Translations under genes and position numbers: made by a program
The notes under the pieces: model-generated
What the model saw: the letters and a program-made list of their open reading frames with translations, nothing else
Told to the model about the DNA's origin: nothing
Databases searched by the model: none
Shown here: positions 10,716 to 22,152 of the stretch, one piece after another
Numbering within the stretch: position 1 is the first letter of the stretch
Layout: every line of letters begins with the position of its first letter
Assembly (NCBI GenBank): GCA_947044405.1
Contig: CAMRHE010000323.1
Span: 1,115,001 to 1,179,000, forward strand
Reading direction: 5' to 3'
Source: Leptodactylus fallax
Taxonomy: Eukaryota; Chordata; Amphibia; Anura; Leptodactylidae
Length of the DNA stretch: 64,000 nucleotides

Positions 10716-11186
10716 TGTCACAGGAGAGGAGAACAGTGATCATTACAAGTTGGAGGAGACTTAGATGCAATTGCCCCTTTTGCCCCCTTCCTTATTCCAG
10801 CCCTGTGCCGCCCCCCCTTCTCCCCAGAATTGTATGTGCTAACTGTGCTTAATGCAGAACAGCAGAGAGAACTTTGGAGCTGTGCAGATCCTGGGACACG
10901 TAGAGTAAGGAAAGTCAAACAGAATCCTGGCAGCAAAATGTGGGTTACTGCTGATGTCAACAGTTCAGCCTTTCACAAGCATCGCGGCTTATCCCATTTT
11001 ATTTATCCTCACAGTATTACGGTATAATAGACACTTCAACAGTCATCTAAAGGCCAGGTGACCAGTTTACACATACAATCTGTTCTGTAGAGCCTGCACT
11101 GGTTGGATCCAAACCTATGACCTCAGTGCTGTGATGTAGCAGAGCTAGCAAGAACCTATGCTCAGGGTTCTACAAAAACACAACAC
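10716..11186. other. Non-coding, nothing recognised
   Basis: No gene or repeat identified; C-rich around 10770-10830. Confidence 0.4.
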
Positions 11187-11352
11187 TTAAAGGGGGATTC
11201 CAGCCTAAAGCATTTTATCACTTGAAAAATACTACATCATTGGGGGTTCAACTGAAGGGAACCCCACGATCACCAACGCCTAGCTGCTGGCATTCATGCC
11301 ATAGACCAGTGGATAGAAGATAAATGCTTCAGTCTGAGATACCTCTTTATAT
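11187..11352. mobile_element. ggggttg-type MITE fragment
   Basis: Begins aaagggggattccagcctaa, includes 'attgggggttcaactgaagg' and ends near gggttatccagcatt. Both ends are imperfect. Confidence 0.45.
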
Positions 11353-11479
11353 GGGTTATCCAGCATTAGAAATACAGGGGTCTATGGTCGGGTCCAGTAT
11401 TGCAGATCCTGGTGCGGTTTTTGGAAGATAGTAGTCATGTTTTTATAATTCTGTCCAATTTTTAATTGTGGACATGATA

Positions 11480-11722
11480 GGATTGGGTCACACCAACAAT
11501 AAGACGTTCCTCTGGTGGGATGAGATTCTGATAGGATAACAGGTTTGGTCCTCACCAAGGATATGACGTTCCTCTGGTGGGATGAGGTTCTGATAGGATA
11601 ACAGGTCTGGGCCTCACCAAGTATATGACGTTCCTCTGGTGGGATGAGGTTCTGAAAGGTAACAGGTCTGGGCCTCACCAAGTATATGACGTTCCTCTGG
11701 TGGGATGAGGTTCTGATGGGAA
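11480..11722. repeat. 62-bp minisatellite, about 4 units
   Basis: Unit begins gacgttcctctggtgggatg and continues aggttctgataggataacag and gtctgggcctcaccaagtat. Units 2-4 are nearly identical, the first is more diverged. It holds a 126-codon minus-strand frame only because the unit length leaves a frame open; not a gene. Confidence 0.9.
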
Positions 11723-12024
11723 ACTGGACATGAACACAACAAAGCCCATGAGGTCTATACATAATCTACTTGTCCATTTAGACCTGTGTTTGCAACAATG
11801 ACGTTATAGTCTATAATGGACGGACTTGAGATGTGTCTGTTCTGTTTGTGCACAAGCTAAAGGTGCCCATAGATATGGGATAAAAGATGGTCATGATGCT
11901 GCTCGGGATCGTTCATACAAAGGAAGCCACCGTCAATATATCCAACTAAATTGACCAATCAGCTTAAAATAAGCAAATACAATCGCGCAAAAGATTAGCT
12001 CAATTTGGCTAATGCCATACACAT
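11723..12024. other. Non-coding, nothing recognised
   Basis: No gene or named repeat; single-copy in appearance. Confidence 0.35.
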
Positions 12025-12310
12025 TGGGGGAAATTTATTATCCAATCTACACCAGTTTTCTGCGGTAGATAGGTGATAATGTGGTGCACACGTGGAGCAA
12101 AGCTCTTTCGTAAACCAAATCTGCGCCACAGTCTATAGCTCATCACTTTCTATGCATATGAGACCCAACATACTTATCTCACTACAATTTCCTTGTTCGA
12201 GTTATACAGGAAATCTACGGCAGTTCCTAAATGGCGTAGAACTCCATTCGGGTGCACGGTGGGCAACTCATTTACTAAAAGGCCTGAGCTTCTTGATAAA
12301 TCAGTCATGC
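12025..12310. mobile_element. Possible foldback element (gggaaatttatta type)
   Basis: 'ttgggggaaatttattatcc' at the left and 'gcttcttgataaatcagtca' at the right fit a widespread amphibian-type repeat whose ends read 'aaatttat' and 'gataaat'. Interior unremarkable. Tentative. Confidence 0.35.
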
Positions 12311-13223
12311 TTTGCACCCCATTATATTTTCGGCTGACCATAGCTGACATTTTCCAACAGGGTGGACCAGTTTTTTTGGCAGACTAAAGTTGGTGAAAGG
12401 CCAACTTTTATGTTGTGTATGATCACCTAATGTTTTGGCAACTTCTGTTAGGCCCAAGGAAGCAGAGTCCAACACTTCACAAATATACAGGAACACACAG
12501 CCAATGTTTCCCAAAATCAAATAGAATATTGCAGGCAAAGTAAAAAAGAAAAAAAAAAAAAGGTGACTCCAAAAATGCCAAGGTCTGTCCTCAATATTTG
12601 AAGTCACGTTCTCCTCTAAGACAAATAGGATATGCCACAAATATCCAATTGATGTGGTGCCCCACTCTGGGACCTCTATCTTGAGAACAGGGGTCCCCAA
12701 CACCCGTATGGTGGCTATAGGGAGTAGAGACAGCTTGGGCATGAGCTTGGTCAGTGGTTGAACGGCACGGACGGCACATAGCTAGCACACTGACAATGCA
12801 TATGTGCATGAGGCCTAAGTCACAGATGCTGGCAATGACCACATATACCGAAAAACTGCACGACTTGCCACATTTCTCTCACTTAAAGGGATTTTCTGAC
12901 AACCGGGCCCCCAGGAGTTCACTGTGACAGGCTTTGAATGGCACGGCAGGTTGGAAGGCCACCATTACATCCAAACTTGTAGTAACCACAGTCTAGCGCA
13001 GGGAAAAACAGGACTAGAGTCCCCCATTGTACAGTTGGTAGGGGTCCCAGCACAAAGGTGTTAAAGGTGTGAGGCTGGAATATGCTTTTAATATGTCTAT
13101 GGACTACAGTAGTGGGAGGTTATTCACGTAAAGTACTATAGGTAATAATAATAATACCACCAGAATAAACCGTGTCAAGGCGATACCGCCATATAGCCCT
13201 ACATAACAAGAGTAGGCCTTTCT
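12311..13223. other. Non-coding with scraps of dispersed repeats
   Basis: A 15-base A-rich run lies near 12546-12560. Phrases at 12620-12700 (aggatatgccacaaatatcc, gaacaggggtcccc) and 12884 (cttaaagggattttctgaca) look like ggggtt-type MITE scraps. No gene seen. Confidence 0.35.
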
Positions 13224-13314
13224 TGTCCATAGCAACCAATCACAGCACAGCTTTCATTTCTTATAGTGCTCTTGAAATAGGTAAGCTGCATTGTGATTGG
13301 TTGCTATGGGCAAC
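13224..13314. repeat. Foldback element (ccatagcaaccaatca type)
   Basis: Left arm tgtccatagcaaccaatcac pairs with gtgattggttgctatgggca at the right. About 25-30 bp arms separated by a short loop. The word ccaatcacagc recurs in amphibian genomes as a MITE end. Non-coding. Confidence 0.7.
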
Positions 13315-14275
13315 AAAGACGTTTTTTTTTAAATCTACCCCATAGCGCCCACATAGTAATGCCATACAGTACTCAAATAACCAGCTATATAGGGTAATAA
13401 ATATTAACTCTAGTTCAGCATCGAAGTGCCATAACCCACGACAACCAGTCCTAGCTATTATTAAATGCAAAAATTGGGTGTCAGTCTCATGATAGTTGTC
13501 AAGTGACTGTCTGACATGGACACAAACTCTATACATAAGTACATAGGGGTGTATTGAACGCCAGTCTTCATATCCTCGGTTGAAGAGTCACCTCACTTAT
13601 GACAAATCAAGCGATCCTCCATGTGTCGGGCCATGTGACTATGCTGGAATCTATGCCAGCTTGTAAACTGGTGTAAATGGAGCGCGACTCCAACTTTTAT
13701 AGCTTATATAGCTGACATAAATTAATAATCCATCTCCCCCATTGAGTCCCTATAAGTCTGTATTACTGCACAGTAGACCCTCCATGTCCCGCCATATGAC
13801 GTCCTTACAGTACCATATTCTTCCTTGAATTTAGGGAGTAATATAGCACCCTATATAATATCAGAGATACAGTACGGGCCCATTGCTATATGTATGAGGC
13901 CCGTCACGATTGTGTACAGGACATGCTGTATATCCACCTCTTACCCCGAAACACTTTACATAATTGTTATATCATTAGGCTGTGTTCACACAGTGGGGTC
14001 ATGACATGATCTGAACTTTAGAGGACAGTCACAAATTCACTGGAAAACAAGGGTAAAGATACCACAGGATATTTGCTTTTCAGTAGACAGATGTAGCAGT
14101 GTGGAGTTTGTCATTTGCCTCAATGTGATCAGAACGTGTCCTCTGTGGTTTTACATAGGACCATGATTAAAATCAGAAAGCTATCACAATGAAGAACCGG
14201 CGGAGTTCTCACCAAGTTCATGGATAAATTTAGCTCTGCTACATCTGCATTTACAATACGGATAGGATTTCATAT
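13315..14275. other. Non-coding, nothing recognised
   Basis: No gene, array or TIR pair noticed. Confidence 0.4.
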
Positions 14276-14453
14276 AGGCTAGGGCTACATGGTGACTTCT
14301 AGCTGCAAAAAAATCCAGCGGTGCTCAATTTTTTGCAACTAGAAGTTGCAGACGCAGCACCCTCAAGGTTGCAGTAGGACTCCATTTACTTCCATTAGCG
14401 AAGGAGACACAGAACACGTGACGGAGTTTTGGCCAAAGTCACAATGTAGCCTT
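14276..14453. mobile_element. MITE, ggctagggctacac-type
   Basis: Left end aggctagggctacatggtga pairs with right end aaagtcacaatgtagcct. An internal 'ttgcaactagaagttgca' palindrome is present. Relatives at 18036 and 18340. Confidence 0.7.
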
Positions 14454-14460
14454 CATACAC

Positions 14461-14578
14461 ATGACCGAGTGTGCAGCCCCGGGGTGTTCCAATGCTCCAT
14501 TCCATTATTTATAGAGCAGGTCTTATAAATTATCGGAGCTGAGCATTGGAACACCCTTGGGCTGCACACTCGGTCATG
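14461..14578. repeat. Foldback element with ~37-bp arms
   Basis: Left arm from 14461 (atgaccgagtgtgcagcccc, then ggggtgttccaatgctc) pairs with right arm 14541-14578 (gagcattggaacacccttgg, then gctgcacactcggtcat). Two mismatches in about 37 bp. Sits directly against the preceding MITE. Confidence 0.8.
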
Positions 14579-15144
14579 TACATGAATCCTTACTGTTTTA
14601 GTATTCTTTTCGCTGCCTAATTTCACTACATTGCCCATTCTCTTTACTATGATGGAGGAGGGAGTCTTGGGTTGAAGAACATACACATTAAAGGTACTTT
14701 TACAAATTTAGGGTTTAGTCAAACACAATGCCCAGGGCCATTGTAAATGCAGGTTTGATGCACATTCCCGGCATGCTACACCTCATGTCATGACTCAACG
14801 AAAGACAAGACTTCTGACTTCCAGTCTCGCTACTACTAGGATAAATGCTACAAGAAACCTATTTAGGGCTAAATTCACACTACACTCCACATCCCCAATG
14901 AAGCATTAGATCCCAGCCAAACAAAGGGCAGGACTTCGGGATTTGTCATAAAAGTAGCCAAACAAAGCATCCCTCTAAGGCCATTGGCTGAAAATAGATC
15001 ATCCGATTGGTTCCAGGGTAGTGATATGCACATGCACACACACACATACACAACACAGTTCCCTATATGTCTATATCCAGCTGGGGGCCCATGTCCTGAC
15101 AAAACTGACCCCCACCCCTGAACTTGTTTCCATAGCTAACAAAA
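14579..15144. other. Non-coding, nothing recognised
   Basis: Contains a short CA-rich run (cacatgcacacacacacata at 15029-15048). No gene seen. Confidence 0.4.
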
Positions 15145-16225
15145 TTACTCTTCTGTTAAAATGGATGGATTTGACCCTATCGAAACTGTTGTTTGAGAAA
15201 AACAATAACCAGTGACTACACATTCCTCCATGTTACAGGCAGCACAAGGACAACTAAAGCAGAAATACAGTATAAGGACCCATCAAAAAACTCACAAAAT
15301 AGTCAAAAACGGATTCAATCGACCACGTCAAGCCCTATTGTTTTGCTCAAAGACATTTTCTAGTGACTACTTTTTTCCTCCATGTTACAGGCAGTCAGGG
15401 ACAACTATACAGTGTAAGGACCCCTCAAAACAATTCACTATATCTCAACTTCCTAGATCCATGTGAGTGTGACAGCAAGGGATACAGTATACAAGAGTTT
15501 ACAGCTGTCATACATGAGGCTTCAGACCTTGAGTGGAATTGCACTTTAAGCCACTATAAATGGCATAATGTACAGCAAGATGTATTAGAAGACTAACAAG
15601 ATAGCCAAAAAGGGATTCATTTGACTCTATCAAGTCCTATTGTTTTGCTCAGACACAATTACCGGTGATTACGTTTTTCCTCCATTTTACAGGCAGCTCA
15701 TGTACAACTATACAGTATAAGGACCCCTCAAAACAATTCACTATATCTCAGCTTCGTATATCCCTGTGAGTGCAATATCAGGGGATGTAGTATATAGGAG
15801 TTCATTGTTGTCATACAAGAGGCTTCAGACTTTAAATGGAATTGCACTTTAAGTCAGTGCATATGACATAATATACAGCAGGGTGTACAAAATAGCCACT
15901 CTGTTAGGTTAAAAAGCCAAAAACGGATTTATTTGACCCTGTCAAGCCCCTATTGTTTTATTCTGAGACAATGATCAGTGACTACTATTTTTCTTCCATG
16001 TTACAGGCAGCACAGGGACAACTACAAGACCAAATACAATATAAAGACCCCTCCAAACAGTTCACTATATCTCGGCTTCCTGGATCCCTGCGAGTGTGAT
16101 ATCAGGGGATACAGTATATAAGAGTTAATGGCTGTCATACATGAAGCTTCAGACTTTGAGTGGAATTGCACTTTAAGTGAGTTTATATGGCATAGTGTAC
16201 TGTATAGCAGGATGCATTAGAAGAT
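15145..16225. repeat. Long-period tandem repeat (~305 bp, 4 units)
   Basis: Anchor phrase 'tgactac...cctccatgttacaggcag' recurs near 15214, 15364, 15665 and 15979. Full units include 'aaggacccctcaaaacaatt', 'cactatatctcagcttc', 'gcttcagac' and 'tggaattgcactttaag'. Spacing is about 150, 301 and 315, so the first unit is internally deleted and the others are full length. A related single piece lies at 23160-23260. Non-coding. Confidence 0.85.
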
Positions 16226-16639
16226 ACCATTACAGTACATTTATACTGAACTGGGGGGAGGGTATCACTCTAATTTACACCTTTACATTATTAACACATA
16301 TGTTAAAGTGGTAGGTCCCCATTAGCTCACACCATAACTATGGATACAGGGTGCACTATGGATGTTTTTGGAAGCAATCTAAGGCGTCCATAGTACATGA
16401 ACTGATGAGATATTGTATAATATATAGAATATAATCTATAATAATACACATATTATATTACACGGTATAAGCACACACTCTGCCTGATGCGACCGAGCCA
16501 AGTCAAATACATATGTCTAAAATTAAGAAAAAAAGCGTTAAATTTCCAGCCTGACGTACAAAATACCCAATTCCCAAATTTCTACGGAGAAGCCGTCACA
16601 TGCAATACCCAATATATGACATAAAATCACTGTACGTAC
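16226..16639. other. Non-coding; would be intron downstream of the exon candidate
   Basis: AT-rich (ataatatatagaatataatc near 16417). On the minus strand this lies just after the donor site of the exon candidate. Nothing else recognised. Confidence 0.4.
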
Positions 16640-16745
16640 CGGAGGCGACACCTTCATCCCATTCAGATTCCGATCTTTTTAGCCGATGTGCGGTAAATCC
16701 ATAACAAATTTGCACTCCAAAGATAAATGTGACAAAGGATATAAC
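16640..16745 (-). CDS. Putative single coding exon of an unidentified membrane protein
   Basis: On the minus strand a strong acceptor (polypyrimidine tract then gcccgcag at 16753-16746) precedes a 106-base open segment that ends at a good donor (ccg|gtacgt, intron from 16639). In frame it gives 35 codons plus one base. It starts with a hydrophobic stretch of about 20 residues (VISFVTFIFGVQICYGF), then basic TAHRLKR, then acidic SESEWDEG. This fits a membrane helix leaving into the cytosol with a positive-inside stop-transfer. The other two frames contain stops. I do not recognise the gene; a tetraspan-type protein such as the MARVEL/CMTM group is one weak idea. No other exon of the same gene was found in the window, so introns would be long. 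It may also be a chance frame. Confidence 0.45.
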
Positions 16746-17534
16746 CTGCGGGCAGAAAAATAGCGCATCAATATCTACAGGTCAGAGGCACTGACAAAAA
16801 CAAAATAAGCCACCGATGTAGCAGAGCTGAGTTTTATTTGGATCCCAATGCAGCAATGCAGGAGTTAAATGCCAAATCCAGCTCCGCTGCATCTAATAGA
16901 GCGATGCAACAAAGTCTTCCCTACCTGATATAACTGTAAAAGACTGCTGGGAGTCATAGTGCAGGAATCCCTGGGAGCCACTAGATAATGTTTCCCTGTA
17001 GGTTCAGTGTCTGTCTGCAGGGATTGCTGGGTGACTAGAGTATATTAGTTACAACTAATCCCACCTGGTCGAGTGGACGGGCTCATTTCATTTGTCCAGG
17101 GTCTGGTTTCATCATGTTTCGCTCACAAATCACAGGCCCGAGTGTAGGAGGCTGCTTGTAGCACCACATCCCCCCTCCTCTTCAAACACACACTTCTCTC
17201 ACACTTAGTCAATAACCAGTTACTTTTAACATGCTCCAGCACAGGCTGTCAATGTACTCTGCAAAAATCATCTGCAAAGTATATTCCCCTGGCAAGGCGA
17301 AACATCTGCTTAATGTAAAAATAGTCTAAAAATACATCTGCCAGGAGGTTAGTGAGCAAAGCGTGCGGCGTATATGTGCCCGAAGGCTGCAAAATACATG
17401 CCTGGGTATTACACCGGCCCATGTCGTGCAAGGAACGGAGGATTTCGGCAGTTGCGTTACCATGCAAGGTAGAGTAATGGAAGGTAATGTTATATTTGCG
17501 CCTTGGTTAGGGCCCTATTGTTTTTGTCTTCTAA
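16746..17534. other. Non-coding; would be intron upstream of the exon candidate
   Basis: Nothing recognised apart from the acceptor region at 16746-16765. A 72-codon minus frame and an 85-codon plus frame overlap near 17249-17620 and look random. Confidence 0.4.
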
Positions 17535-17756
17535 AGCTAAGGCCCTATGTTGTGGAAACGCAGCGTTGTTTGTTGCAGATTTTGCTGCGGTTTTTTGAGG
17601 CAATGTCAGGAGTGGCTTGAAAAGGAATGGGGAGATAGAAAGGACATGTTTAGATGATTCCCTTCTGTCAAATCCACTCCTGACTTTAGCTCAAAAAAAC
17701 GCAAAATCTGCAATAAAAAAAAAAAACAGAGTTTCCGCAACGTGGGGCCTCAGCCT
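17535..17756. mobile_element. MITE, ggctaaggcccc-type, complete
   Basis: Left end ctaaggccctatgttgtgga, then aacgcag, pairs with right end gtttccgcaacgtggggcct, then cagcct. An interior mirrored pair (ggagtggcttgaaaaggaat and its partner near 17670) is present. 'ctaaag' lies on both flanks and may be a target duplication. Relatives at 32412, 38716, 47217 and 59017. Confidence 0.75.
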
Positions 17757-17874
17757 AAAGAAAGGGATGTGGGTCCAAAAAATTTCAGTGCGCAGTCCGA
17801 AGAAATCTAAGACTACTTGTTCAATGTCCTTCTCTGGTCTGGAAAAATGGATGACAACCGGATATGCTCTAAGG

Positions 17875-18031
17875 AGGGGTCAACAACCTTCGGCACTCCA
17901 GCTGCTGTGAAACTACAACTCCTAACATGCTCCATTCATTTCCATGGGAGTTCCAAGAACAGCAGAGCAAGTGTGGATGCTGGGAGTTGTAGTTTGACAA
18001 CAGTTGGAGTGCCAAAGGTTGCCTACCCCTG
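17875..18031. mobile_element. hAT-like MITE (aggggtaggcaacctt type)
   Basis: Left end aggggtcaacaaccttcggc pairs with right end gccaaaggttgcctacccct. Interior 'actacaactcctaacatgct' is mirrored by 'gatgctgggagttgtagttt'. The flanks repeat 'gctctaagg' (17866-17874 and 18031-18039), an 8-9 bp target duplication containing CTCTA. 8-bp duplications of this kind are typical of hAT/Charlie-type insertions. Confidence 0.8.
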
Positions 18032-18035
18032 CTCT

Positions 18036-18240
18036 AAGGCTAGGACTACACAGCAACTTTGGCTGCAACTGCTGTGTCGCTTTTGGACTCTTTCACTCAT
18101 GTTAATGAATGGAGTCACGTTGCAACCCCAAGGGTGCCGTGACCACAAAAAAGACAAACATTGCTCAACTTTTGATGTGATGGCTGCGGCACCATCTTTG
18201 GTCGAGCAAAAGCAGTCATAGCCAAGGTCGCTATAACACT
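18036..18240. mobile_element. MITE, ggctagggctacac-type, decayed right end
   Basis: Starts aaggctaggactacacagca and continues actttggctgcaac. The right end should mirror this; only 'gccaaggtcgctataacact' near 18220 remains. Abuts the hAT-like MITE on its left. Confidence 0.6.
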
Positions 18241-18339
18241 TTTCCTATGGGCTGAGGGTCCGCATGAAACAAACCAAGTATGGCCGTCGGACTGCATAAT
18301 GTGTGTTGATGTGGGATGATACTCTGTTATCTGGACGGG

Positions 18340-18630
18340 TCCTTAGACTACACAGTGACTTTGGCTGAAACCAAAGTTTGCCGAGTCGCCCTGCGACTCT
18401 TTCACTAATGTAAGTGACTGGAGACACATTGCGACCCTAAGGGTGCTACGTATGCAACGTCTAGTCATAAAAAGATCAACCACTGCTGGATATTTTTGCA
18501 GCTGGAAGTCAAAGTTGAAGTCTCCCTCAGGGATACAATATGACTCCATTTCCTTACATTGGTGAAGTAGTCGTAGGACAACCTGACAATCTTTGGTCTC
18601 AGACAAAGTCGCTGTGTAGGCCTAGCCTTA
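18340..18630. mobile_element. MITE, ggctagggctacac-type, complete
   Basis: Left end cttagactacacagtgactt pairs with right end aaagtcgctgtgtaggcct followed by agcctta. Contains 'ccctaagggtgc' also seen at 18126-18135. Non-coding. Confidence 0.75.
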
Positions 18631-19726
18631 CGATCTATCATTGGAGACTGGAGAGGCATGTACCCCAAGTGCAAGGTGTCATGTGGAGGGTGACACCAAC
18701 AAGTCACTTTTCTTAATAGGTTTGTGTCTGGGATTACAAAACATGATGGGTTTTCTTCCAAAAACATTTCCAAGTATGTCCACAGGTTGTGCTTGGTATA
18801 GTATCTAACCTCATTAACATCACTGGAGCAAAGCTACAATCCCACACATAACCTGTGGACAGGTATGATGCTACTGGTGTTTTTCTAATCCTGGACAACC
18901 CCTTTAATCAGGGTAGTAAGATAAAGGACTAAAGCAGAAAGCTAAATCTTTGCCTCAAATGAAGGAAAACGTGAATGTGATTCTGGGGCTACTTGAAAGT
19001 TTTTCTGTTTCCTGTCTGAAAATAAGATGAGTGAAGGACTGACTTGTATTTGCATGCAGATGTGGTATACAGTATGTACTTTTTAGTAGGATAGGCTGAA
19101 AAGTGCCATGTATTTAGTGTCCCAGTCCTGAGTAGCCTATGATTTGGTACCCCAACCCCTAGCAAGAAGTTCTGTAGTGCCTGGTTGGTTTGTTCTTCAA
19201 TCTCCAGTATCCAAAGGTTTGGTTTCCTAATATCGTCTTTTGGGGTCTCAATCCTGATATCAAGTGAATAAGTCCCCTTGTTCCATTTACTCAGTGATTT
19301 GATTCTTCTCATTTAGATATACTCTAATATCCAGTATTTGATTCCTTCACGCAGTATTGGACTGGCCCACCAGAGTGCCAAAGGATTCTCCAGTGGGCCT
19401 AATCTCAAAACCAATAATGGTGCAGAAGAAGACATTCAAATGTAAAGGATATTATGGTCTATTTCCTAGGGGATGTTGGAGGGAGGGTCCAAGAAACCTC
19501 AGTCGGATGTTGCCTCCACAGTCCACCATGGTGTTAAATAAAATTATCTACTTGGAGGCACTCATTGACTTAGTCCAAGTTCGACACAGATGTAAACACA
19601 GCCTTACTCAACAAATCCTGAAAATACACTTGAGGGGTCAATGACAGACATCGGACAAAACTTGAGAGATTCAGTCTTGTTTTGTTTAGGGTCAAACAAC
19701 TTCAGTATGAGCCACACGTTAAATTG
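18631..19726. other. Non-coding; one ggggttg MITE half
   Basis: The stretch near 18820-18906 ends in ctggacaacccctttaatca and is probably half a ggggttg-type MITE. A 107-codon minus frame at 18989-19312 shows no recognisable domain. Nothing else seen. Confidence 0.4.
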
Positions 19727-20345
19727 GCATAAAACATAGTGTGTAACACTGTCAGGGCTCCTAGGAACCTATCTATAAAACATAGTGTAGAACACTGTCA
19801 GGGCTCCTAGGAACCTATCTATAAAACATAGTGTAGAACACTGTCAGGGCTCCTAGGAACCTACCTATAAAACATAGTGTAGAACACTGTCACGGCACCT
19901 AGGAACCTATCTATAAAACATAGTGTAGAACACTGTCAGGGCTCCTAGGAACCTATCTATAAAACATAGTGTAGAACACTGTCACGGCACCTAGGAACCT
20001 ATCTATAAAACATAGTGTAGAACACTGTCAGGGCTCCTAGGAACCTAGCTATGAAACATAGTGTATGACACTGTCATGGCTCCTAGGAACCTATCTATAA
20101 AACATAGTGTAGAACACTGTCAGGGCTCCTAGGAACCTATCTATAAAAACATAGTGTAGAACACTGTCAGGGCTCCTAGGAACCTAGCTATAAAACATAG
20201 TGTATGACACTGTCAGGGCTCCTAGGAACCTATCTATAAAACATAGTGTAGAACACTGTCAGGGCTCCTAGGAACCTATCTATAAAACATAGTGTATGAC
20301 ACTGTCAGGGCTCCTAGGAACCTATCTATAAAACATAGTGTAGAT
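19727..20345. repeat. 46-bp minisatellite, about 13 units
   Basis: Unit: aacctatctataaaacatag, tgtagaacactgtcagggct, cctagg. Very homogeneous, with a few recurrent variants: 'acggcac' for 'agggctc' (2 units), 'agctat' for 'tctat' and 'gtatgac' for 'gtagaac'. The array ends at tagatccaatttctag. High similarity points to recent expansion or repeat exchange. Confidence 0.95.
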
Positions 20346-20799
20346 CCAATTTCTAGCTCTCCGAGGCAAACACAGCCAAAGTTATGTCAAAGTGAACGTT
20401 ACATGTATGTTAATGGCAAAATGAATGGTAAGCAGAGGATACAAACTCATGAGTTTAACCATAGACTGCGCTGACACTCACTTTTACGTATTTAACATTT
20501 AAAATGCTCCAAAAATTACCCATTTATTAGGAAAATAATAATCTGGCATTTATATTGCAAAAAACAATGGTTTTGTAGAAAAATTTGCAGGTTTTGATGA
20601 CATGTAAGTGCTACAGGGGCTGCTTGTTATTTGTGAGACAAATTTGCGGCTGTGAGCCACTGCAAAAGTGATGAAGAATTGGCTTTTTAAAAAAAAAAAA
20701 AAAGTCACCAAAAATTATCCTCTTATGTGAGCAGATGTGAAATCTAAATGATTTTGGTGTTTTTGATACCAACACTGTAGCAATTGTACCAACAGTGTG
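20346..20799. other. Non-coding, nothing recognised
   Basis: Contains a T5A15-type run at 20684-20703. No gene seen. Confidence 0.4.
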
Positions 20800-20955
20800 A
20801 TATAGTGGAACATGATGGTAGACCAGGCCACAGGACATGTCTGCCTGATTGGTGGCAGTGGTGGTAGCTGTAGCAGCAGGAGTGGCAGGCAGTACGGCAT
20901 GGAATAATATGATGGACCAGGCCGGAGGACATGTCTGACTGAGTGGTGGCAGTCT
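20800..20955. repeat. ~91-bp tandem duplication (1.7 copies)
   Basis: 'accaggccacaggacatgtc' at 20822 recurs as 'accaggccggaggacatgtc' at 20914, each followed by 'tg(c/a)ctga' and 'gtggtggcagt'. Diverged, so old. Confidence 0.75.
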
Positions 20956-22152
20956 GGCTCACACAGCACAGATTTTCTACTTTGCTTCTATCTATGATTT
21001 CTATCACTAATCTGTCAATAATTGATTAAATCTGGCTAAACTTTGTTCTACTTCTCCCACTTCTAAGATTCTCTAGCTGTATTCCACTCAGTGCTGTGCG
21101 TTGCTGAAGAAAATGGAGTAATTACTTTGGATCATGCAGTGATGAATAACACGTCCATTCCCCACTTCCACCCTCATTGAAATGCCTCGTGTTCCAGCCC
21201 ACAGCACCTTATATACTGTAAATGACATCAGCCCTGTAAGGTGTCCGCCTACCACTGACTATTGGCTGAGAGGCTGTCAGGTGACGCCAGAACGTCACAG
21301 TGACTCACAGACATGCGTGTTCTGTATTTCCACTGCAGTGCATGTCACGGCGGCCATTTGAGTTTGTCTAAAACAAATCACCATTTATTTGGATTTGTTA
21401 AAAACCAAACAATTTGGAATATTCAGGTCACCCCCCCCAGCTCAGAACACATCGGTTCGCCCATTTCTACTTATCAGATTCGGAACACTAAGCTAAAGTG
21501 AACATGGCACTCGGGGGCCAATAGCTGTCACGCAGTCTGTTGCCAGCTTTACAGTCATTTTATTGCAGTCTTGACTGTGACAAAACCTCAGCTGTGCTAT
21601 GGGGCACCAGCCTGCACCATTTACAATAGGGAGAGCTTCTTCTGTAAACCTTGAGATAAATATACACAGCTGGAACCATGAATGTGTCGTCCATATGTTC
21701 CTCCTCCTAGTGCATCTGTGATAGATATACAGACTTAGATCTCTCGGGGTATACGGCTCATTTTGGGCTTAGTATACCTAGTCATACGATGGGCACGCCA
21801 GACGCATTTGGTTTTCATCATTTTTGGATAAAGGGCTTACATATAGGTAGAATATTGCAGAGACATGCCTGCTAAGTACTAGACTATATACTGACCAAAT
21901 ATACGTGAGCCGCTATAGGTGTCATATATTTACCTGTAGGTAAGGATGCCGTGAATCACAGCGGTTCTAGGTAATAATTTACACCCTATATATGTAGGTG
22001 TTATTGGAAGTGACCCCAATATCCTTCGCTCCTCATATTCTATTCACAGGGGTCCAGACGTTCTCTACGTTTCCTTTGTGCCGGATTTCAGGGTTCTATC
22101 TGGACTTTCCAAGACCCAGAGCAAAGAGTCAATGTATTGCCCTATTCACCTG
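20956..22152. other. Non-coding, nothing recognised
   Basis: No gene found. A 9-base C run lies near 21431. No TIR pair noticed. Confidence 0.4.

Noticed and set aside
11382..11762. 126-codon minus-strand frame
   Set aside because: It spans the 62-bp minisatellite and its peptide is simply the repeated unit.
19727..20345. Regularly repeated 46-bp units resembling a CRISPR array
   Set aside because: Units are contiguous with no unique spacers, there are no cas genes, and the surroundings are vertebrate transposons. It is a minisatellite. The same applies to 24080-24507 and 45035-45475.
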